64,000 bases of DNA from positions 89,149 to 153,148 of the forward strand of contig JAEWMB010000024.1 of NCBI GenBank assembly GCA_023457255.1, in the 5' to 3' direction. This document shows, in pieces, positions 1 through 8,016 of this stretch. The translations under genes were made by a program, and so were the position numbers. Source of the stretch: Bacillota bacterium (lineage in GTDB: Bacteria > Bacillota > Clostridia > Lachnospirales > Lachnospiraceae). Under the pieces are notes generated by a model that made no database searches, was not told the DNA's origin, and saw nothing but the letters and a program-made list of their open reading frames with translations. Numbering within the stretch: the first letter of the stretch is position 1; each line of letters starts with the position of its first letter.

Positions 1-134
1 GATCCGTTTGGCCCCAAGATTCCGTAAAATCCTCCCTGCCGGAAAGTCGCACATATCTCCTTTAAAATTGCCTCCTCACCTTTTTGTGGCTGCCAGCTAA
101 GTTCACTTATTTGTATCGACTGCAGTTTCTCCAT
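1..134 (-). CDS. btuD: Vitamin B12 ABC transporter ATPase, N-terminal fragment (BtuD-like)
   Basis: The first 44 codons of an ABC ATPase that runs off the left edge. The visible part ends in GILGPNG, the start of a Walker A loop. The ATG lies one base after the permease stop, so it is translationally linked to the permease. The third place in a binding protein-permease-ATPase operon under a cobalamin riboswitch makes it the energising subunit of a B12 or corrinoid importer. The signature and Walker B motifs lie outside the window, so family membership rests on context and the partial Walker A. Confidence 0.85.
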   Translation of the reverse strand, partial: MEKLQSIQISELSWQPQKGEEAILKEICATFRQGGFYGILGPNG

Positions 135-135
135 C

Positions 136-1203
136 CTACACCATCCTTTTCTTGTCACGATATAGTAACAATAAAAAATATGGTGCTCCAAACAAAGCGG
201 TTATCACTCCGACTGGCAATTCCCCAGGTGCTCTGAGCGTTCTTGCCAAGGTATCACAGATAATTAGAAAAAAGGCACCAAAGATGCAACTAAAAGGCAG
301 TAATCTCTCATGTCTTGGACCAAGTAACAATCGTATCACATGAGGTATAATTAATCCGACAAAGCCTATAATACCACAAACCGAGACACAGGCAGCTACC
401 AAAAGTGAAGCAAAGATGATAAGCATCCTCTTCACTTTTATAGTATCAATACCAAGGCTTTCCGCAGTTTCTTCTCCTGTCGCTATAATGTTTAGATCTC
501 TTGTGTGAATAAGAATGACCGCTGCACAGACAATAAAAAACAGAAGAAGAAATCCCACTTTCCTCATACTGGCTGCTGAAAAGCTTCCAAGGGTCCACAT
601 GTAAACCTTTTCTATCTGCTCTCTTCGAATACTCATTAGCAGGGATATCATTGCAGATAGCATGGAACTTATAGCCGTTCCGGTTAATACAATGTGCGTG
701 ACCGAGCCTGTACTGCCCGTAAAAGCAATTCGATATACAAGAAAAACAGTAAGTAAAGCGCCTGCAAAGGCAAATGCTCCAATTACACCTAAACCAAAAA
801 ATGACATTGTAATCCCGCTTAATGCAGCCAAGGTAGCTCCAAGTGCTGCACCGGAGGAAATTCCAAGAATCTGCGGATCCGCCAGAGGATTGCGAAATAA
901 TCCTTGAAAGCAAGCACCTACCAATGCAAGAGAGGCCCCGCTTAAACCGGAAAGCAAAATCCTCGGTATTCGGATATTCCATATTATCATTGTATAATTT
1001 TCAGGAATATCCGAACTATTTATCGCTTTACCTAACAATGGTATCTTACTAAAAAGAACCTTAAAACTATCGTATATTGTAATGTTGGCTGATCCGACTG
1101 ACGCGGTGATGACAATCGTTAGAAGCAAAAATAAAGTAAATACTAGATAATAAAATGATGTCTTTCTTTTGTTCATACCAATCCCAATCTTGCGCACATT
1201 CAT
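136..1203 (-). CDS. btuC: Vitamin B12 ABC transporter permease, FecCD family (BtuC-like)
   Basis: Integral membrane subunit of a BtuCD/FecCD-type importer, 355 residues and largely hydrophobic, the normal length for about ten transmembrane helices. Family marks include RIPRILLSGLSGASLALVGA near residue 77, NPLADPQILGISSGAALGA near residue 105, and GFVGLIIPHVIRLLLG near residue 280. It forms a pair for which BtuF delivers substrate and BtuD hydrolyses ATP. The substrate is assigned as a corrinoid because of the riboswitch upstream of btuF; the sequence alone would also fit heme or siderophore. An internal ATG at codon 10 is an alternative start, because no strong ribosome binding site marks the first one. 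Confidence 0.9.
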   Translation of the reverse strand: MNVRKIGIGMNKRKTSFYYLVFTLFLLLTIVITASVGSANITIYDSFKVLFSKIPLLGKAINSSDIPENYTMIIWNIRIPRILLSGLSGASLALVGACFQGLFRNPLADPQILGISSGAALGATLAALSGITMSFFGLGVIGAFAFAGALLTVFLVYRIAFTGSTGSVTHIVLTGTAISSMLSAMISLLMSIRREQIEKVYMWTLGSFSAASMRKVGFLLLFFIVCAAVILIHTRDLNIIATGEETAESLGIDTIKVKRMLIIFASLLVAACVSVCGIIGFVGLIIPHVIRLLLGPRHERLLPFSCIFGAFFLIICDTLARTLRAPGELPVGVITALFGAPYFLLLLYRDKKRMV

Positions 1204-1328
1204 TATCCTGCTTGCAAGACAATACGTATTAACAAGTTTGTGGTGCGCATCACAAAACTTGCGTGTGAAATTGAATTCATTTTCACACCGACACCCTTTG
1301 CAAACTCCTATAATTACAACCTAGTGAT

Positions 1329-2339
1329 TTATTGAAATGCTTCCGGATGCAGTATCTTTGCTACCTCAGAAATTCCCTCGGCAATACGATAACTCTGACG
1401 ATCCAATAAATTATTATCGATACCATAGACTTGATTATTTTTAACAGCGCTAAGGTTTTTATAATTGTCGCTGATAATAAAGCTATCCTTCATAACAGAA
1501 GCTATTATAATGACTTCAGGATCTGCTTCCACTAAACTTTCTAACGTATAGGACCATCCACTAACATCTTTTGCAATATTTTCTCCGCCCGCCAGAGTCA
1601 ATAAACCTCCGGTAAAGGTATCTCCTCCTGCTGTATAATCTCCATATTCACCAAAACCAACTACATAATACACCGATTTCTTAGGCAGTGAAGAAATCTT
1701 TTCTGTAACAGCTTCTATCTGAACTTTCATCGCCTCAACAAGCTTTGCTGCACTAATCCGGCAATTAAATATTTGACCTATTAGATCAAGCATTTCATAG
1801 ACACCATCAACATTTTTATCTTCATTTAGTACTACAACCGTAATACCAACCTCTTTAAATTTTTGAATTATATCTTCCGTCCATAAAGAAGAAGCTAATA
1901 CGACATCCGGAGCTAGACTTACAACTTTTTCTACATCAGGATTATAGAAATCTCCAATGGACTCAATGGAGGTTACTTCTAAAGGATAATCACAATAATC
2001 CGTACGGCCTATCAGCTTATCCGACAGCTCCAGCGCATATAATATCTCAGTAATATTAGGAGCAAACGATACCATCGTTTGAGGCTCTTTTTCAAATGTA
2101 ATCGCCGCTCCTGTAGAATCCGTAATAGTAAACGGATACGTAGTTACATGGTCTGCCGCAGCTTCAAGTGAGATGCTTGGAGAAGTCGTTGATTCTGCAC
2201 TAGATGTCGGTTGTGCAGTAATTTCAGCTTCTTTCGTAGGTGTAATATTGTTGTTCTCCCTACTTGCTTTTGTTCCACAACCTGACATGACAATGGTTAG
2301 AATCAAGCCAAGTGTCAATATTTTTTTACTCAATTTCAT
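1329..2339 (-). CDS. btuF: Vitamin B12 ABC transporter substrate-binding lipoprotein (BtuF-like)
   Basis: Extracellular binding protein, 336 residues, anchored by an N-terminal lipobox (LTIVMSGC, Cys about residue 21). A Ser/Thr-rich linker covers residues 25-65. The remainder is a BtuF/FepB-type bilobal domain, with MVSFAPNITEILYALELSDKLIGRTDYCDYP near residue 88 and VYGIDNNLLDRQSYRIAEGI near the C-terminus. It is first in the operon with btuC and btuD, and an AAGGAG ribosome binding site precedes its ATG. A cobalamin riboswitch occupies its leader, so it is probably shut off when B12 is plentiful. I infer B12 or a related corrinoid as ligand from that control element. Confidence 0.9.
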   Translation of the reverse strand: MKLSKKILTLGLILTIVMSGCGTKASRENNNITPTKEAEITAQPTSSAESTTSPSISLEAAADHVTTYPFTITDSTGAAITFEKEPQTMVSFAPNITEILYALELSDKLIGRTDYCDYPLEVTSIESIGDFYNPDVEKVVSLAPDVVLASSLWTEDIIQKFKEVGITVVVLNEDKNVDGVYEMLDLIGQIFNCRISAAKLVEAMKVQIEAVTEKISSLPKKSVYYVVGFGEYGDYTAGGDTFTGGLLTLAGGENIAKDVSGWSYTLESLVEADPEVIIIASVMKDSFIISDNYKNLSAVKNNQVYGIDNNLLDRQSYRIAEGISEVAKILHPEAFQ

Positions 2340-2392
2340 AAATACTCCTTTTATCCGCAGCTCCCTCCGAGTGCAGATGATTTATTCTCATA

Positions 2393-2594
2393 TGGCAGGT
2401 TTCCTGGCTAATGGTCATTTTACTCCTTGCTGTCTTCTCATATCAATTTTTGCTGTTTAAGGTTAGGAGCCATATCTTAACACAAAAAAGATACAATGAC
2501 ACGGTTGCAATTTTCATTCCAATCACAGTAACGGGGGCTGCTGTGGGCTTTCACCACATTCCCTTTTATCTTCATGCCGAAGCACCATATGGAC
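2393..2594 (-). promoter_or_regulatory. Cobalamin (adenosylcobalamin-type) riboswitch upstream of btuF
   Basis: On the minus strand the leader holds the conserved B12 riboswitch elements in order: GGTGCTTCGGCATGAAGA, then GGGAATGTGGTGAAAGCC, then CACAGCAGCCCCCGTTACTG, and finally AGCCAGGAAACCTGCC, which includes the B12 box. About 50 bases separate the last element from the btuF ATG, and a purine-rich stretch near the ribosome binding site could be sequestered. Ligand-bound RNA would be expected to repress the transporter. Confidence 0.93.
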
Positions 2595-2600
2595 GCAATT

Positions 2601-2629
2601 ATTATACCTGTAACTAAAGTATATTACAA
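2601..2629 (-). promoter_or_regulatory. Predicted promoter of the btu operon
   Basis: TTGTAA and TATAAT are separated by 17 bases on the minus strand. The predicted transcript start falls just before the first conserved riboswitch element, as expected for a riboswitch leader. Confidence 0.6.
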
Positions 2630-2674
2630 GGAAAATTTTACAACAAGATTACACATGGATGGTAATCACCCGTC

Positions 2675-2713
2675 AAAAAAGACTGCCACATTAAAATCTG
2701 ATGACAGTCTTTC
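2675..2713 (-). terminator. Rho-independent terminator after the 151-residue membrane protein
   Basis: Minus-strand hairpin with stem AAGACTGTCA / TGGCAGTCTT followed by a run of six T. It separates the upstream gene from the B12 leader. Confidence 0.75.
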
Positions 2714-2819
2714 TTATTCCGTTTCATTTTACAGCTTATTGGAAAACTAGCTATAGTTCCCTGAAATACGATTTTTAAATATCACCATTAAAGAATACAC
2801 TTTATGAATGTTTCTATTA

Positions 2820-3275
2820 TCATAAGTTACGGCTTTTCACATGACCCAAAATAATCTTTTCTAAAACGGACTTATATACTAAAACGATTTGAGCATCAAT
2901 AAAACAATATTTATTAATGACAAATTCATAAGTCTTTACTAGAAACAGAACACTCATAGTACCAAGCGCCATAATCGATATCAATGGTACTAATCCTTTT
3001 AATAGAATAAATGCAGAGGCAGCAATATAGAATATCAAGGCAAACATATAATTTTTACTGATTCGAAAAGCTAATAGCATCGCATCGTTTAATCTATCAT
3101 GCATTCTAGCAATTGACTCAATATCTTTATCCTTAAGTCTGGTATAAATATCCTCATAAACCTCTTTACTCTCCAGTGATTTGTTCCTAAGATTTTTTTG
3201 AACGTATGTGAAATACTTATTGTAGTTGACTTCTCCTAACTCTTTGCGTATTAATTTCTTGAATACACTCATCAT
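2820..3275 (-). CDS. Small membrane protein of unknown function
   Basis: A 151-residue protein I do not recognise. The first 70 residues are charged and probably helical (ESKEVYEDIYTRLKDKD). Two hydrophobic segments follow, near residues 76-93 and 97-113, and then a short tail. No catalytic motif is visible. The start is ATGATG; GGGG and AGGAAAT precede it, and either of the first two Met codons could be used. It stands alone between terminators. The topology suggests a soluble N-terminal region held at the membrane, but that is only inference. Confidence 0.6.
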   Translation of the reverse strand: MMSVFKKLIRKELGEVNYNKYFTYVQKNLRNKSLESKEVYEDIYTRLKDKDIESIARMHDRLNDAMLLAFRISKNYMFALIFYIAASAFILLKGLVPLISIMALGTMSVLFLVKTYEFVINKYCFIDAQIVLVYKSVLEKIILGHVKSRNL

Positions 3276-3524
3276 ATCCCCATTTCCTTTCGGTGGAATT
3301 GAATCTGTCTTTAGTATTTGCTAAGTCCTCTAATAAAGTCTTGTAATTTTTGGTTAGTTTATAAAATTTGAAAATTATAACGATAAAACATGGTTCACAT
3401 GTCATGAACAACAAATGATAAATTCACAAAATGTTCATAAGTTAGCCATACTATCATCATATTCATATCTTATAATATTAATATAAGATACAACATAACA
3501 TTGTTTACAAGATAATTTTTTTCA
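3276..3524. other. AT-rich intergenic region
   Basis: No supported gene. It carries an inverted repeat, ATCTTATA / TATAAGAT, at about 3466-3489, and must contain the promoter for the membrane protein gene. A reading frame at 3217-3414 overlaps the start of that gene and has no coding character. Confidence 0.4.
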
Positions 3525-3566
3525 TAAAACAAAGCCCGGCAGTTACCCTCCCCCTCTACCGGGCTT
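3525..3566 (-). terminator. Rho-independent terminator after the receiver-Hpt gene
   Basis: The stem AAGCCCGG / CCGGGCTT has a loop of about 19 bases and is followed on the minus strand by TTTGTTTTATG. Confidence 0.7.
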
Positions 3567-3613
3567 CTCCTCTGTCCTTTTATAGATAACACTTAGACTT
3601 CCTGATTGTTCTA

Positions 3614-4708
3614 TCAGAGCTTAATTTCTTTCACATACCTTGCAGTATTTTCGTAATCAAATTCTTCCGCTGCTTCCATCGCTTGATGAATTCTTTCTTG
3701 ATTCTCTTTCGACACCATCGTTACTAGTAGTCTTAATCCATTTATAATCTCAAAATATTCATAATGACTGATATGATGCAATACTTTTTCCAGCTGCTTT
3801 GTGATTACTTCTTTAGAACAGTTTGAAATCCCCACTGTTTCCTTCTTAGGATTTCTTCTATTATTATATGCGGCTAACGCTTGTTCGAGTTCACTACAAA
3901 ATAAGTTAAGACGCATGAGAAATCTCTTTAATTGCTCCTGCTTGCTTTCATGAATAGGATTAACGAATTGTTCCTCTCCCTTTCTTTTCATTCCAAGAAC
4001 ATTTGCATCTTCTGCCAATTCTCTTGAGCCCAAATGATTCAATACACTTTTTAAAGAGTGACATTGTACTTCTATAATACCACAATCTTCATCCGCTTTT
4101 ATATGCTCTAACTTCTGAATCGATTGAGTTAGCTGTTTTAGCGATGCTTCCGCAATGCGAATATAATTCTCCACTTGATTTAGGGCATAATGTAGCCCTA
4201 ATCTGCAATCTAATGCAGCAACTTGTTGAAATATTTCTATAAATTCACTTACTCTGTCTGTACTCTCCTGAGTTTCGATTCTATTACCTGCCACATCCTC
4301 ACTCAATTTTTCTTTTGGCAGCCACTTTTTTAAACATTGACTTAACTTATCCGCCTCAATTGGCTTTTCTAATACATCATAAAATTCATTTACAGTTGCT
4401 ACTCGTTCATTTTCACCAATCAGAGCTCCTGAAATTGCTATAATCACCTGACTAGATTTTCCTTCTAAATTATGTATCCTTTTCGCTGCTTCTACCCCAT
4501 CGATTTCAGGCATCATGAGATCCATAAAAATTAAGTCATAATCTCTTTCTGCCACTTTTTCCAAGGCATCTCTTCCGCCTCCTGCAGTATCGACCGAAAG
4601 GCCATAAGTCTTTAACATCATTCCACCTGCTATCAGATTAACCGGATTATCATCTACGATTAAGGCTGTGGCCCCTTTTCCGTCCCTATGAAAGAGTGTA
4701 TCAGTCAC
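3614..4708 (-). CDS. Orphan response regulator with receiver and Hpt-like domains
   Basis: About 364 residues. Residues roughly 13-130 form a CheY-like receiver: ALIVDDNPVN supplies the acidic pocket, DLIFMDLMMPEIDG holds the phosphoacceptor Asp, and the conserved Lys lies in LEKP. After a linker, a helical region carries QCHSLKSVLNHLGS, which fits the H-x-L-K motif of histidine phosphotransfer (Hpt) domains. No output domain or histidine kinase core is present and no kinase lies nearby, so it looks like a phosphorelay intermediate. The longest frame begins at a GTG at 4741 without a good ribosome binding site. AAAGGAGG sits 7 bases before the GTG at 4708, so that start is used here. Confidence 0.85.
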   Translation of the reverse strand: MTDTLFHRDGKGATALIVDDNPVNLIAGGMMLKTYGLSVDTAGGGRDALEKVAERDYDLIFMDLMMPEIDGVEAAKRIHNLEGKSSQVIIAISGALIGENERVATVNEFYDVLEKPIEADKLSQCLKKWLPKEKLSEDVAGNRIETQESTDRVSEFIEIFQQVAALDCRLGLHYALNQVENYIRIAEASLKQLTQSIQKLEHIKADEDCGIIEVQCHSLKSVLNHLGSRELAEDANVLGMKRKGEEQFVNPIHESKQEQLKRFLMRLNLFCSELEQALAAYNNRRNPKKETVGISNCSKEVITKQLEKVLHHISHYEYFEIINGLRLLVTMVSKENQERIHQAMEAAEEFDYENTARYVKEIKL

Positions 4709-5044
4709 ACAATATCCTCCTTTACTTTCATTGTCTAACACATTACTATATTATAGTTTTTACATTCATTCACTTTGTCTCCCATATCCTAACAAATCTA
4801 AGCTATAAAATCAACATCTTCCAGTTTTTTCTTTAAAACTTTTCTTTATTTTGCTATCACTTTTTGTTATAATAGTCGATAAGAAAAAAATTGAAGTAAA
4901 GACGCACGCAATCGCGGGCGTTCTTGCCATGAATATCATTCTGTGAACTTCCTTATTGGATATTAGTATTGCGCAGTACACAGAAAATCTTGCAACAAAA
5001 GTTTAAATGCATGAAAAATGCATAAATATTCTGGAGGTATCATT
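4709..5044. other. Divergent intergenic region with upp leader
   Basis: It separates the receiver-Hpt gene from upp. On the plus strand TATAAT at 4868-4873 with TTTATT 17 bases upstream is a weak promoter candidate, which would give a leader of about 165 bases. That leader includes a GC-rich patch near 4900-4925. I do not recognise a known riboswitch in it. Confidence 0.35.
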
Positions 5045-5674
5045 ATGTCAAATGTTTGCATTATGGATCATCCTCTAATCCAACATAAGATTGGTATTAT
5101 GAGAATGAAATCCACATCTACCAAAGAGTTTCGTGATTTAGTATCCGAAGTCGCTATGCTTATCTATTATGAAGCAAGCCGTAACCTTCCGCTTGCCGAT
5201 AAGGAAGTGGAGACTCCGCTTACTAAGACAATTGTGAAAGAAATCGAAGGTAAGAAATTATGTGTCGTTCCAATTCTACGTGCCGGTATGCATATGGCAG
5301 ACGGAATTCTTACTCTGACACCGAATGCAAAAGTAGGTCACATAGGATTATATCGTAACGAAGAAACTCTTGAACCTGTAGAGTATTTCTGTAAACTACC
5401 ATCTGACGCTCCCGACCGTGAAATCTTTGTAGTGGACCCAATGCTTGCTACCGGTGGTTCTGCTATTGCGGCAATTACTTTACTAAAAAGACGTGCCATT
5501 GATAAGATTCGCTTTCTCTGCCTGATTGCAGCTCCGGAAGGACTTAAAAAATTACAAGATGCTCATCCGGATGTCGATATTTATATTGGTGCTCTTGATG
5601 AATGCCTAAATGAAAAAGGGTATATCTTACCTGGCTTAGGTGATGCAGGTGACCGTATTTACGGTACAAAATAA
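5045..5674 (+). CDS. upp: Uracil phosphoribosyltransferase
   Basis: Salvages uracil by joining it to PRPP to make UMP in the cytoplasm. 209 residues, the standard family length. The PRPP-binding motif is VDPMLATGGSA near residue 131, and the C-terminal uracil-binding region is GDAGDRIYGTK. SAVLRAG-like IPILRAGMHMADG is seen as VPILRAGMHMADG near residue 80. The ATG at 5045 has GGAGG 7 bases upstream and matches the family start MSNVCIMDHPLIQHK; a longer frame from 5018 would include the ribosome binding site and is rejected. It is monocistronic, with a terminator immediately after. Confidence 0.97.
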   Translation: MSNVCIMDHPLIQHKIGIMRMKSTSTKEFRDLVSEVAMLIYYEASRNLPLADKEVETPLTKTIVKEIEGKKLCVVPILRAGMHMADGILTLTPNAKVGHIGLYRNEETLEPVEYFCKLPSDAPDREIFVVDPMLATGGSAIAAITLLKRRAIDKIRFLCLIAAPEGLKKLQDAHPDVDIYIGALDECLNEKGYILPGLGDAGDRIYGTK

Positions 5675-5774
5675 TATTTCTTAACTTTCATCGAAGTTAC
5701 GGTGCAAAGAAATGCCTCTTATGTATCTTGCGTATATTATCTATATTATCAATTTTCTGTAATAGAAAAAAGAG

Positions 5775-5862
5775 AATGGACTGTTGCAACCAATCTTCCA
5801 CTCCCGGTCAGTAAGACAAGGAGTAATTTTTAAGGTTGCAGCAGCCCCATCCTTTTATTTTT
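5775..5862 (+). terminator. Bidirectional terminator between upp and galM
   Basis: The long stem ATGGACTGTTGCAACC / GGTTGCAGCAGCCCCAT has a loop of about 42 bases. Runs of T follow on both strands (TTTTATTTTTTT on plus, TCTCTTTTTTC on minus). The plus-strand tail overlaps the last codons of galM. Confidence 0.7.
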
Positions 5863-6916
5863 TTACCGAAAACTTATAGATAGTAACACTTTCAAATGGC
5901 TCTCCTGCTTTTCTAAGACAGGACGGGAAACCACTAATATTGCAGGAATTTGGATAATATTGCGTTTCAAAACAAACTCCATCTCGTCTCTGATAGCAAT
6001 ATCCCTCTTTCCCTTTTTCATCCCCAAAAATAAAGTTACCGGTATAGAGCTGGAGACCTTTCGCGTCTGTAAAAACTTCCATGAAGCGTCCACTCTTTTC
6101 CTCCCAAAGCTCTGCAACCTTAACCGCTTCCTCTTCTGGGGTTTTTAAAATATAATTATGGTCATATCCGCCGGCGGCACGAAGCGGCGGATAATCCGCT
6201 TCAATATCTCTTCCTATCTTCTTAAGTTCTCGAAAATCCATTGGGGTATCTTCCACCTTTGCAATTTCACCTGTAGGAATTAAGGCTTCATCTGTTAATG
6301 TAAATTCCTCCGAATCAATCATTACCTGATGCCCCTCAATACTGCCGCTATCATGGCCGGCTAAATTAAAGTAGGAATGATTAGTAAAATTAATTATTGT
6401 ATCCTTATCTGATACTCCATAGTATTCAATCACCAATTCGTTCTCATTCGTCAGTGTATAGGAAACTACAAGATCAAGATTGCCTGGCAGCCCCTGTTCC
6501 ATATCGGGGCTTAAGCGAGAAAACTCCACTGTTACCTCATCTTTATCTTGAAATACTTCCGTTTCATAAAAGTATTTATTATAACTTTTACTACCGCTAT
6601 GTAAATTGTTATTCCCATCATTTTTTTCTAATTTATATTCTTTTCCCTTAATAACAACAGAGGCATCCGCTATACGGTTTGCATGGCGGCCAATAAAAGA
6701 ACCATAACCAGGGCTATTCTCTTCATATTGTTTTACATTATCATATCCAAGTACAACATCTGCAAATTTTCCATTCTTATCAGGGACTATAATACTGATA
6801 ATGTTGGCTCCATAATCACTTACCGATACTATCATTCCCTGATCATTCGTAATCGTATATAGTGTTACTTTCTCACCTTGTTTGGTTTTTCCAAAAGGTC
6901 TTTGTGATAATTTCAT
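5855..6916 (-). CDS. galM: Aldose 1-epimerase (galactose mutarotase)
   Basis: Interconverts alpha and beta anomers of hexoses, first step of the Leloir route. 353 residues from the chosen start, as usual for GalM. Conserved segments include IIVPDKNGKFADVVLGYDN, IGRHANRIADA, the catalytic His region NFTNHSYFNLAGHDSG near residue 175, and the C-terminal acidic region FETQYYPNSCN with the catalytic Glu. The longest frame starts four codons earlier (MEVTMKL), but GGAGG is within those codons and lies 5 bases before the internal ATG. It appears monocistronic. No other galactose gene is nearby. Confidence 0.95.
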   Translation of the reverse strand: MKLSQRPFGKTKQGEKVTLYTITNDQGMIVSVSDYGANIISIIVPDKNGKFADVVLGYDNVKQYEENSPGYGSFIGRHANRIADASVVIKGKEYKLEKNDGNNNLHSGSKSYNKYFYETEVFQDKDEVTVEFSRLSPDMEQGLPGNLDLVVSYTLTNENELVIEYYGVSDKDTIINFTNHSYFNLAGHDSGSIEGHQVMIDSEEFTLTDEALIPTGEIAKVEDTPMDFRELKKIGRDIEADYPPLRAAGGYDHNYILKTPEEEAVKVAELWEEKSGRFMEVFTDAKGLQLYTGNFIFGDEKGKEGYCYQRRDGVCFETQYYPNSCNISGFPSCLRKAGEPFESVTIYKFSVKK

Positions 6917-6968
6917 AGTTACCTCCATTCCTGCGTATCCTTAACACGCATAAGGGACTTCTCTTCCT

Positions 6969-6974
6969 ATTATA
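6969..6974 (-). promoter_or_regulatory. Predicted extended -10 promoter of galM
   Basis: TGTTATAAT on the minus strand is an extended -10 element (TGn then TATAAT). No good -35 is present at 17 bases. Confidence 0.45.
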
Positions 6975-7159
6975 ACATCTTTGCCCCTCTATTCTCTAAA
7001 AACTAGGGTTATTATATCATCTATTCCAAAATCTGTGAAGTAAAAAAGAAGTGTAAGCATGAATTTTAGAAAACCTTCTGACTAATATCGTTAAGGCAAA
7101 GATAGCAAATGAAATTTAAGGATAATATCTACATATTTTCCCTTTCCGAATAAAAAATA

Positions 7160-7203
7160 GAAAGAAAACAAAAGTTGTTACTCAAACAACTTTTATTTTC
7201 TTT
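7160..7203 (-). terminator. Long AT-rich terminator hairpin downstream of csp
   Basis: GAAAGAAAACAAAAGTTGTT pairs with AACAACTTTTATTTTCTTTC across a 4-base loop, giving a stem of about 20 base pairs with one mismatch. T-rich sequence is present on both sides, so it could act in both directions. Confidence 0.6.
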
Positions 7204-7378
7204 CCTTAGATTCGTTACATAATTGTCTTACAATATAGCTAATTCCGTATAAAATATTACATTTATATAATAGAAAAAGGTACACTGAAAGTAATTCCAC
7301 GATCATGGAATCGTCTGAAATCAAACGGTTCTATGTCTAGAACAAGACGAATCAGTTATCTGCTACATTATAAAAGAA

Positions 7379-7579
7379 TTATAATCTTGTTACGTTAGTA
7401 GCCTGAGGTCCTTTAGCACCCTGAACAACTTCAAAAGCAACTTCCTGTCCTTCTTCTAAGGACTTGAAGCCTTCCATGTTAAGACCTGAGTAATGTACGA
7501 ATACATCGTTACCCTGCTCATCAGAGATGAAACCGAAACCTTTTTGATTGTTAAACCACTTTACAGTACCTTTGTTCAT
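7379..7579 (-). CDS. Cold shock protein, CspA family
   Basis: 66-residue single-strand RNA/DNA-binding OB-fold protein and RNA chaperone. It has both nucleic-acid-binding motifs, KGFGFI (RNP1) and VFVHYSG (RNP2-like VFVH). The start GTVKWFNNQKGFGFI is typical. The longest frame has an extra 33-residue N-terminal extension, but GGAGG lies 8 bases before the internal ATG and the family length supports it. A near-consensus promoter about 75 bases upstream gives a leader that could be temperature responsive, as in other csp genes. Confidence 0.96.
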   Translation of the reverse strand: MNKGTVKWFNNQKGFGFISDEQGNDVFVHYSGLNMEGFKSLEEGQEVAFEVVQGAKGPQATNVTRL

Positions 7580-7649
7580 GAGAAAATCCTCCAAAAAAAA
7601 TATAATATTGCTACAATCACTCTGCCGACTGGCTAGATGCAACACCATT

Positions 7650-7678
7650 ATAATACCATTGATTTCTAATATTGTCAA
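7650..7678 (-). promoter_or_regulatory. Predicted strong promoter of the csp gene
   Basis: TTGACA, 17 bases, TATTAT on the minus strand, eleven of twelve consensus positions. It predicts a leader of about 64 bases. Confidence 0.75.
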
Positions 7679-7737
7679 ACAAAAATTTGTTAACTGCTAA
7701 ATTATGACACATTTCTACACATTTTAATTACCTGCTT

Positions 7738-8016
7738 TTACATTTTCACAACGTAAAAAATTACAATTATAATTTGCAATATTAAAAAAGCCGGAATTAA
7801 TATCTGAAAACTTCTATGTTTCGTTTTGTGCCTGAATACCTCCATTCCAAGAAGAGAGCCTAAGCTCCCTCCAAGGAAGGAAATTAAGAATAATGTACTT
7901 TCCTTAATTCTCCACTCTCTAGCTTTGGCTCTCTTTTTATCAATTCCCATACTACAAAATCCTAACAGATTAATAATCAAAAGATAGCCAAACAATGTGT
8001 ACTCCATGCTGCCCAT
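7738..8016 (-). CDS. DUF1294 family small membrane protein
   Basis: 92 residues with hydrophobic segments near residues 5-22, 42-58 and 72-90. The motif SMGIDKKRAKAREWRIKESTLF followed by GGSLGSLLGM.VFRHKT is the DUF1294 signature. Function is unknown. Its ATG overlaps the aspS stop in TAATG, so it is probably translated by coupling to aspS. A second ATG at codon 4 is possible. It is the last gene of the rel-to-aspS operon. Confidence 0.85.
   Translation of the reverse strand: MGSMEYTLFGYLLIINLLGFCSMGIDKKRAKAREWRIKESTLFLISFLGGSLGSLLGMEVFRHKTKHRSFQILIPAFLILQIIIVIFYVVKM

Larger units (their letters stand above)
6917..7378. other. Intergenic region between csp and galM
   Basis: No gene seen. 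It contains the galM promoter at about 6969, the long csp-side hairpin at 7160-7203, and two compact inverted repeats just below csp: TTCCA / TGGAA at about 7296-7311, and GTTCTA / TAGAAC at about 7329-7344. These may be extra 3' structures of the cold shock transcript. Confidence 0.45.

Noticed and set aside
3217..3414. 65-residue minus-strand frame
   Set aside because: It overlaps the start of the 151-residue membrane protein in another frame and has no ribosome binding site.
4880..5040. Riboswitch in the upp leader
   Set aside because: A GC-rich patch is present, but no conserved riboswitch core was recognised and pairing is poor.
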